Assembly (NCBI GenBank): GCA_002747185.1
Contig: PDTV01000007.1
Coordinates: forward strand, 1 to 64,000
Length of the DNA: 64,000 nt
Direction of reading: 5' to 3'
Source: Candidatus Contendibacter odensensis
Lineage (GTDB): Bacteria > Pseudomonadota > Gammaproteobacteria > Competibacterales > Competibacteraceae
Position 1 is the first letter of the stretch, and every line of letters starts with the position of its first letter. This document shows positions 58,070 to 64,000 of this stretch, piece after piece. A program made the position numbers and the translations under genes. Below the pieces are notes generated by a model, which had not been told where the DNA came from, searched no databases, and saw nothing but the letters and a program-made list of their open reading frames with translations.

Positions 58070-59146
58070 TCAGCTCCGCGATTGTACGGGCACGATAAAC
58101 ATGACACGGTAATGATCGGCAGCGTCTACGACCTCTAAACGACAGGATTGCCCAAAAATCAGTGCCAATCGCTGGCGAATATTAGCTTGTGCGTACCCTT
58201 GCCCCGTTGGTGGCGAATCACCCGCCTTGACTTGACGAGGGTTACTAATCGTAAATTGCAATGAACCCTGTTGTGCATCAGTTTTTGTGATTTTTATACC
58301 CAAACAGCCGCCATCCGGTAGCGTCTGAATACCATGGCGCACTGCATTCTCCACCAGCGGTTGCAACAATAATGACGGGAATGGCATGGTCATTGGCAAC
58401 TCATCATCCAGTTGCCACTTCACCTGTAACCTTTCCCCAAGACGTAGCTGTTCAATAGCCAGATAGCGGCGGGTCAATTCCAGTTCATCACCCAAGGGTA
58501 CCTGCTCCTGACAGGCCAAGGCCGAACGGAGCAAGTCGGCCAAATCCAGCACCGCTTGCTCGGCCTGATCCGGCCGGGTCTGAATCAGGCTGGCGATAGT
58601 ATTAAATGTATTAAACAGAAAATGCGGGTGAATCCGTGCCTGGAGCGCCTGTATTCGGGCGTGAGTTCTTGCCTCAACACTTTGCTGCCACTGATGTTGA
58701 ACATAAAGATAACGCAAGGCGACCAATGTCACGATCGCACCAATCGCCAGATTGCGCCCCAGAACCGGTATATTCTCGACAAAATGTACCCACGTCATCG
58801 AATAATCGGTTGCCCACAGTGTTAACCCCGTTACGACCATAATTGCAGCTTGCGTTAACACCAGCACTGCCAGAGTTGCAAGCGGTGTACTCAGTGCTAT
58901 CAGTCGTGGCCGAATCTGGCAAAGCGTCACTGCACTAATAATCCCAATAGATTGGCACACAAAAGAGATATTGTTTAAATCAATCCAGAATCGGCTCCAC
59001 CCTTGCCCTGGCACCAGCGCAAGCACCAACGCTAATAACTCGATGGACAAGATGAACAAAAACAGTGTTTGTGGCACACAAAAATCCGGTAAAAAATAGG
59101 GAGCCGCCGGTGATAATCGCGTGTACTGGCTGGATTGGGGTGGCAT
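58070..59146 (-). CDS. algZ: AlgZ/FimS-type sensor histidine kinase
   Basis: A LytS-like membrane kinase of 358 aa with about four transmembrane helices in residues 25-148. The His_kinase domain follows with RIHPHFLFNT (H175 is the likely phosphoacceptor) and the ATPase domain with LLQPLVENAVRHGI and SPPTGQGYAQANIRQRL. It lacks the usual F-box HK type, as typical for this class. algR follows after 218 bases, a wide gap holding no gene that I can see, only a small GCAAGC/GCTTGC hairpin at 58034-58047. Confidence 0.92.
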   Translation of the reverse strand: MPPQSSQYTRLSPAAPYFLPDFCVPQTLFLFILSIELLALVLALVPGQGWSRFWIDLNNISFVCQSIGIISAVTLCQIRPRLIALSTPLATLAVLVLTQAAIMVVTGLTLWATDYSMTWVHFVENIPVLGRNLAIGAIVTLVALRYLYVQHQWQQSVEARTHARIQALQARIHPHFLFNTFNTIASLIQTRPDQAEQAVLDLADLLRSALACQEQVPLGDELELTRRYLAIEQLRLGERLQVKWQLDDELPMTMPFPSLLLQPLVENAVRHGIQTLPDGGCLGIKITKTDAQQGSLQFTISNPRQVKAGDSPPTGQGYAQANIRQRLALIFGQSCRLEVVDAADHYRVMFIVPVQSRS

Positions 59147-59620
59147 TTAACGTTCCTCAAGGTGATCGCCTGAACGAAACAACCTTCGATTATAAATCGA
59201 GGGGTTAACAATCCAGATCAATTTGAAATTGACTATACGTTGTGGACTGGCTCACCTTCCTGTGCATTGATGTACCTATCAATCATTTTATCGGTGTTCC
59301 TTTACCACTTTTACCGCTTTGGCCGGGATACCATGAAGACCATGCTCCATCGCGATCTGACAAATTCAGATCCCGAGTCCGCTTCGCTACAGGATACCGA
59401 AGCACCCGTTTGCGGTACTGCGACAACCCGATCAGATGAATCGTCAAATCGTGCTTGCCATGGCTGCCTTGTCTGTCATGTCGCATACGCGACTTTGTAA
59501 CACTTCACCTTCACCTGAAGACGAGGGATTTTTAATTCCCAAAGGGGGGGCACTAAGCGTGGTTGCTACGCCACACATGATCTTCAGAAGCGTTGTGCCG
59601 CTCATCTGTCTTGCTACGGC
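59147..59620 (+). other. 474-base gap, no gene assigned
   Basis: Between algZ and the next repeat there are overlapping short frames on both strands (for example 59240-59500) but none has a ribosome site, motif or composition that convinces me. TTCACCTTCACCTGAAGACG near 59504-59523 faintly recalls IS200/IS605 end sequence. The stretch may be a decayed gene or element. Confidence 0.4.
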
Positions 59621-59722
59621 TATAGCGCAACCACTATAAATTGGAACAATTTATAGTGGTTGCGCGTTAAAACAGATGGATATAGCGGAATCAATCAATC
59701 AGATTTAATTGGTTCCGTCATA
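59621..59722 (+). repeat. Double-hairpin repeat, complete copy 3
   Basis: It begins TATAGCGCAACCACTATAAA. The first hairpin's partner arm ends GTGGTTGCGC, so the A-to-C change in one arm is matched by a T-to-G change in the other. The spacer GTTAAAACAGATGGA is identical to copy 1. The second hairpin ends GGTTCCGTCATA, with two changes near the terminus. The 171 bases after it lead to a small gene without other features. Confidence 0.9.
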
Positions 59723-59893
59723 AATACCCCAAAGGTAAAACCACTATTTTAATGCGGTTAACCTGAATCAGTAAGATCCGGGTGTTTCTACTTAACTGTA
59801 AAATTGGGTTGCGCCACTTCAATACTGGCACGAAATATGCTTAGTTGATACTCAAAATAACTGCATTTTTGTCCACTGTAAGGAATTCGCCCA

Positions 59894-60112
59894 ATGTTTC
59901 AAACTGTTGCCACTGTCCCCGCCCCGCAAATGCTTAAACTTCTGGATGTCATCAATTCAGCCAATCAGCAGGATACTGAGTCACAACTGAACAAATACCT
60001 GCTGGATTGCCGCCAAAACGGCTACGAACCGCCTGTCGCGCTACTGGATCTGGCAAGAGACAATATCCGGCGCAAAATAGCCGCACAACCTGGATCAACG
60101 TCGTCAAGCTAA
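59894..60112 (+). CDS. Small hypothetical protein (72 aa)
   Basis: The ATG at 59894 has TAAGGAA about nine bases upstream. The product begins MFQTVATVPAPQMLKLLDVI and contains SQLNKYLLDCRQNGYEPPVALLDLARDNIRRKI. It is predicted helical and soluble, with no signal peptide and no motif I recognise. It is the only plausible gene in the 2.2 kb between algZ and acnB and lies between two mobile repeats. Good ribosome site and codon pattern argue that it is real. Confidence 0.6.
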   Translation: MFQTVATVPAPQMLKLLDVINSANQQDTESQLNKYLLDCRQNGYEPPVALLDLARDNIRRKIAAQPGSTSSS

Positions 60113-60136
60113 TCAGCTTATGATCTTTTTATCAGA

Positions 60137-60465
60137 GTGTCTCTGGATCACATCATAGCGGCTGGGCGATATGACAGCATATCGACGATACGCTCCAAGT
60201 ACGATTAGAACCACATCTGCCGCAAGGTGCGGGCAGGGTGGGACGACCCTCAACGGATAATCGTTTATTTATCAACGCTGTTTTCTGGATATTGCACACC
60301 GGGATACCGTAGCGTGATCTGCCCCCTGATGGGGGGATGGAAAAAATACACAGCATCGTTTTTTACCGGTAGGGCAACATGGCTACTATGCCAAAAAACA
60401 CCGCTTCATTCCTTGCCTCTGCCTACATCCAGTGCATCGACGTATGGCGTAAAAATTGACGGCAC
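60137..60465 (-). repeat. GTGTCGTCAAA-ended element, copy C (329 bp)
   Basis: In minus orientation it begins (at 60465) GTGCCGTCAATTTTTACG and shares with copy B CGATGCACTGGATGT, TTTTTTGGCATAGTAGCCATG, CAATATCCAGAAAACAGCGT and GATAAATAAACGAT. The other end (60137, GTGTCTCTGGAT) is shortened relative to copy B by an internal deletion of about 40 bases. No coding capacity. Confidence 0.87.
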
Positions 60466-60867
60466 TATTTAGCTAGCCTCACTTAATTCCTGGCTGCGAA
60501 TCTCAAAGCCAGACTATCCCTTCAACAGTAGGTGACAAATTGCGCTCAAAAAGTGTCAATATTTTGCACATTTAGTACAATATAGTTTTCGATATAGCGT
60601 CATTTTGATACGATAGTGATCACTATTAATTCAACGCTATCTTTACTATATAAAGCGTGAAGATAACTTTTTAATACAAAAAATCATTTTTAAAGCGTAA
60701 TTCAGTTCTTTCAGCACCAATTGTACAGAAGGGCTTTTTTCAGCTTGAATAAGGCAGCTCAGCACGATGGCTTGCCTTTTAGGCAAGTTCCCAATTAAAC
60801 CAACAGTTCATTTCCCTACTCAAAACAGTAAGCGATGTGCATCTTGATAATTTGATTTCTCGATATT
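60466..60867 (+). other. 402-base AT-rich gap, no gene seen
   Basis: This region is AT-rich with many short A/T runs. CTTGCCTTTTAGGCAAG at about 60774-60790 forms a small hairpin. No sustained frame, no repeat of the three families. Confidence 0.55.
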
Positions 60868-60973
60868 TATAGCGCAAACACTATAAACTGGAACAACTTA
60901 TACTGATAATTTACACGTTAAAACAGATGGATACAGCGGAACCAACGAATCAGATTTAATGGGTTCCGCTATA
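60868..60973 (+). repeat. Double-hairpin repeat, complete copy 4
   Basis: It begins TATAGCGCAAACACTATAAA and ends GGGTTCCGCTATA, with spacer GTTAAAACAGATGGA. The inner right arm of the first hairpin has decayed (ACTGATAATTTACAC), while the second hairpin is well kept. The inverted copy at 49444-49549 has similar decay in the same arm (TAATTTGC), suggesting the two are closely related. Confidence 0.88.
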
Positions 60974-61085
60974 TTTTGCAACAGCAGCGCTTTTTAAATA
61001 CCCATTTCAATACCCCCTACAAAAGCATGCCAGCGACTATTTCAGCCAGCGCCGGGATTTCAAGGCCTGTTCTACACTCTTAAAG

Positions 61086-61179
61086 TTAAGAGTTACGCAG
61101 TTGACGCTCATCTGGTAGGCGAGATGCGTTTCAAACCACTATATGCTGTGCTCGATCCTGCCAACTGCGTAACGCCTAA
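61086..61179 (-). repeat. 95-bp inverted-repeat element, copy 2
   Basis: Reverse complement begins TTAGGCGTTACGCAGTTG and ends CAACTGCGTAACTCTTAA; its interior matches 6896-6990. AAG is again found just outside both ends. It lies about 180 bases upstream of acnB, with 112 bases between it and the double-hairpin copy 4. Confidence 0.85.
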
Positions 61180-61361
61180 AAGTACTACTAATTTAAGGTG
61201 AGCACAGCTTGCTGGATTAAGAATGAGCCTATCCGGTACCGACCGCTTACCGCTATAATACAAAACCATTTTTTACAAAAGGCTATACGGGTTAAATCCA
61301 GCCCGATAAGCCAATCCCGCTTTGACGGGAATCGCAACACCACGTCCCAAGGGGGTTTTCC

Positions 61362-63953
61362 GTGCTCGAAAATTATCGCCAACATGCTGCTGAACGTGCT
61401 GCTCTAGGTATTCCTGCGCTACCGCTGGATCCACAGCAAACCGCCGATCTGGTTAAATTGCTTAAGAACCCACCCAAAGGTGAAGAAGATTTCCTGCTGG
61501 AATTATTGGCCCACCGCGTGCCAGCCGGTGTCGATCAGGCGGCGTATGTCAAGGCGGCTTTTCTCGCCGATGTCGCCAAGGGAAATACCCGGATACCCTT
61601 ACTTTCCCGTATTCGCGCCACCGAACTGCTCGGCACTATGCTGGGTGGATATAACATCCAGCCCTTAATCGACTTGCTGGATGACACTGAATGCGCTGCT
61701 ACCGCAGCCAAAGCGCTGTCAAATACACTTCTGATGTTTGACAAACGCTACACTGTTAAGGAAAAAGCAGACGCAGGTAACGATCATGCCAAACAGATCA
61801 TGCAATCCTGGGCCGATGCTGAGTGGTTTACCCGTCGTGATGCAGTGCCGGAAAAGGTGACCGTCACTGTATTCAAGGTTTCTGGCGAAACGAATACTGA
61901 CGACCTGTCCCCTGCTCCCGATGCCTGGAGCCGCCCTGACATTCCACTGCACGGTCTGGCCATGCTGAAAATGGCCCGCCCCGGAATCGAGCCCGATGAA
62001 CCCGGTAAGGTCGGCCCGCTTAAACTCATCGAATCGCTCAAGGAAAAAGGCCATCCGGTTGCTTATGTTGGTGATGTGGTCGGTACTGGTTCCAGCCGCA
62101 AATCGGCCACCAACTCGGTACTCTGGTGGACAGGCGAAGATATTCCCTATGTCCCTAACAAGCGCTTTGGTGGTTATTGTCTGGGTGGCAAAATTGCACC
62201 CATTTTCTTCAATACGCAAGAAGATGCCGGCGCATTACCGATTACGGATTGCGATGTCACCAAGATGAATATGGGTGATGTCATCGATATTTACCCCTAT
62301 GAGGGCGTTGTCAAAGATCATGACAGTGGCGAAGAACTAAGCCGCTTCAGCTTTAAATCCGATGTACTTTTAGACGAAGTACAGGCCGGTGGGCGTATCA
62401 ATCTGATTATCGGTCGGGGCTTGACCGACTGGGCCCGTGAGGTAATGTCGCTAGAGCCGTCTACGGTATTTCGTCGTCCGGTACCCACCGCCGATACTGG
62501 CAAGGGCTTTACCCTGGCACAGAAAATGGTTGGTAAAGCCTGTGGTGTTGCAGGTATCCGTCCTGGCACCTACTGCGAGCCAAAAATGACGACCGTTGGC
62601 TCTCAGGATACCACCGGACCGATGACCCGTGATGAGTTAAAAGATCTGGCCTGCCTCGGCTTTTCTGCTGACCTGGTGATGCAATCTTTCTGTCACACAG
62701 CCGCTTACCCGAAGCCCGTTGATGTCGAGACCCACCACACCTTACCTGACTTTATCTCCAGTCGTGCTGGTGTGGCACTGCGCCCTGGCGATGGCATCAT
62801 CCATTCCTGGCTTAACCGAATGCTATTGCCCGATACCGTTGGTACCGGTGGTGATTCCCATACCCGTTTTCCGATTGGCATTAGCTTCCCGGCAGGCTCG
62901 GGATTAGTTGCTTTTGCTGCCGCTACCGGCTCTATGCCACTGGATATGCCAGAATCGGTACTGGTACGTTTTAAAGGTGAGATGCAACCAGGGATTACCT
63001 TGCGTGATCTGGTTAATGCAATTCCTTACGCCGCGATACAGTCTGGCTTGCTAACCGTCGCCAAAGAAGGCAAAAAGAATATTTTCTCTGGACGTATTCT
63101 TGAAATCGAGGGCCTGCCTAATCTCAAGGTAGAGCAAGCCTTTGAATTGTCTGATGCCTCTGCTGAGCGCTCGGCTGCCGGGTGTACCGTGCGTTTGAAT
63201 AAAGAACCGATTATCGAATACCTGAACAGCAACATCACCATGCTCAAATGGATGATTGCCGGCGGCTATCAGGATGCCAAGACCCTGGAACGCCGCATCA
63301 AGGGCATGGAAGAATGGCTGGCCAATCCCGTCCTTATGGAACCGGATGCTGACGCTGAATATGCGGCCGTCATTGACATTGATCTGGCTGATATCAAAGA
63401 GCCGTTACTGGCCTGCCCCAATGATCCCGATGATGTCAAAACCTTGGCCGACGTTGCCGATAACAAGATTGACGAAGTCTTCATCGGTTCTTGCATGACT
63501 AATATCGGTCACTACCGTGCTGCGGGCAAGGTACTGAATGGTCAATCAAATATTCCGACTCGACTGTGGATTTCCCCACCCACCCGTATGGATGCCCATC
63601 AATTAAGCGAAGAAGGCTATTACGCTATTTATGGTACCGCCGGGGCGCGGATGGAAATGCCCGGTTGCTCATTATGTATGGGTAATCAGGCACGTGTAGC
63701 TGACGGCGCAACGGTTGTGTCGACTTCGACCCGCAATTTTCCGAACCGTTTGGGTAAAGGTGCAAATGTATTCCTGAGTTCAGCAGAGCTGGCAGCCGTC
63801 TGTGCCTTACTGGGCAAAATTCCAACCTTTGATGAGTACATGAGCTATATGGGTGAAATAACCATTAAGGGTGACGAAATCTATCGCTACCTGAATTTTG
63901 ATCAGGTGCAGGAATATCGGGATATAGCTGATCAGGTGAAATTTGTCGCCTGA
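61362..63953 (+). CDS. acnB: Bifunctional aconitase B
   Basis: AcnB interconverts citrate and isocitrate in the TCA cycle (and can dehydrate 2-methylisocitrate) with a [4Fe-4S] cluster. The 863-aa protein starts at a GTG ([22 protein letters not shown]) and has the AcnB-specific HEAT-like N-terminal domain. The swivel domain ([21 protein letters not shown]) comes before the catalytic domains, the reverse of AcnA. Cluster ligands are C711 (GSCMTNIGH), C769 and C772 (GCSLCMGNQ). Apo-AcnB can bind mRNA in E. coli. The upstream 180 bases hold a repeat and presumably its promoter. The last 47 bases of the window show nothing. Confidence 0.97.
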   Translation: MLENYRQHAAERAALGIPALPLDPQQTADLVKLLKNPPKGEEDFLLELLAHRVPAGVDQAAYVKAAFLADVAKGNTRIPLLSRIRATELLGTMLGGYNIQPLIDLLDDTECAATAAKALSNTLLMFDKRYTVKEKADAGNDHAKQIMQSWADAEWFTRRDAVPEKVTVTVFKVSGETNTDDLSPAPDAWSRPDIPLHGLAMLKMARPGIEPDEPGKVGPLKLIESLKEKGHPVAYVGDVVGTGSSRKSATNSVLWWTGEDIPYVPNKRFGGYCLGGKIAPIFFNTQEDAGALPITDCDVTKMNMGDVIDIYPYEGVVKDHDSGEELSRFSFKSDVLLDEVQAGGRINLIIGRGLTDWAREVMSLEPSTVFRRPVPTADTGKGFTLAQKMVGKACGVAGIRPGTYCEPKMTTVGSQDTTGPMTRDELKDLACLGFSADLVMQSFCHTAAYPKPVDVETHHTLPDFISSRAGVALRPGDGIIHSWLNRMLLPDTVGTGGDSHTRFPIGISFPAGSGLVAFAAATGSMPLDMPESVLVRFKGEMQPGITLRDLVNAIPYAAIQSGLLTVAKEGKKNIFSGRILEIEGLPNLKVEQAFELSDASAERSAAGCTVRLNKEPIIEYLNSNITMLKWMIAGGYQDAKTLERRIKGMEEWLANPVLMEPDADAEYAAVIDIDLADIKEPLLACPNDPDDVKTLADVADNKIDEVFIGSCMTNIGHYRAAGKVLNGQSNIPTRLWISPPTRMDAHQLSEEGYYAIYGTAGARMEMPGCSLCMGNQARVADGATVVSTSTRNFPNRLGKGANVFLSSAELAAVCALLGKIPTFDEYMSYMGEITIKGDEIYRYLNFDQVQEYRDIADQVKFVA

Positions 63954-64000
63954 ACCATCAGTGCAACCTGGGTCATCTTTTAAAGATAAATGCCTCGCTT

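Noticed and set aside
57111..59146. algZ-algR and mucD as evidence for alginate production
   Set aside because: No alginate biosynthesis gene is seen; these regulators and proteases also serve pilus and stress functions.
59240..59500. ORF MWTGSPSCALMYLSIILS between algZ and the repeats
   Set aside because: No ribosome site, no family resemblance, and competing frames on both strands of similar length.

Overview
The window looks like a chromosomal segment of a gammaproteobacterium of intermediate GC. The evidence is gene order. yciO/trpS/scpA/scpB/rluB, ligA-zipA-smc, a Pil-Chp chemosensory cluster next to gshB-(tonB)-yqgE-ruvX-pyrR-pyrB-pyrC', pilT facing yggS-proC-yggT-yggU, pyrE-xthA and algZ-algR all occur in Pseudomonas-like or sulfur-oxidiser/methanotroph-like gammaproteobacteria. 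I cannot assign a genus from sequence alone. No rRNA, tRNA or intact CRISPR array was seen.

Layout. 1-870: a Mu-like phage head gene fragment fused to a truncated IS3-type transposase. 0.9-2.5 kb: ispH and lspA. 2.8-6.5 kb: a single ORF joining topoisomerase III to a RecQ helicase. 6.5-8.5 kb: repeats, a broken DUF302 gene, a universal stress protein and a DUF4124 protein. 8.6-17.6 kb: housekeeping genes (squalene-synthase-like, yciK, rluB, scpB, scpA, trpS, M50 protease, yciO, yciB, yciI, broken bolA, PpiC isomerase). 17.7-24.7 kb: ligA, zipA, smc. 24.9-32.9 kb: a twitching-motility chemosensory cluster (two CheW proteins, a ChpA-like hybrid kinase, PilJ) that lacks pilG, pilH and pilK in the window. 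33.9-40.2 kb: gshB, a wrecked tonB and a pyrimidine operon with an inactive-looking dihydroorotase. 40.3-44.9 kb: pilT, yggS, proC, yggT, yggU and a lipoprotein. 45.1-50 kb: NnrS plus a NitT/TauT-type ABC transporter next to a broken TonB-dependent receptor. 50-54 kb: MucD/DegP-like protease, redoxin, hemN. 54.1-55.2 kb: decayed cas6-like and CARF-type CRISPR-associated genes and an IS630-like fragment. 55.2-59.1 kb: pyrE, an IS200/IS605 remnant, xthA, algR, algZ. 59.1-61.3 kb: a repeat-rich gap with one small gene. 61.4-64 kb: acnB.

The clearest theme is genome decay together with small non-coding mobile repeats. Three dispersed families can be read directly: (i) a roughly 100-bp double-hairpin element ending in TATAGC/GCTATA, seen whole four times and as single hairpins three times; (ii) a 330-574 bp element with GTGTCGTCAA-type ends, three long copies and one fragment; (iii) a 95-bp element with long terminal inverted repeats, two copies. 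A family (i) copy sits exactly inside the TonB-dependent receptor pseudogene, and a family (ii) copy plus a family (i) hairpin fill the place where pilG-pilH would be expected. TonB and its receptor are both broken, bolA is frameshifted, and CRISPR-associated genes survive only as fragments. The most striking intact gene is the topoisomerase III-RecQ fusion.
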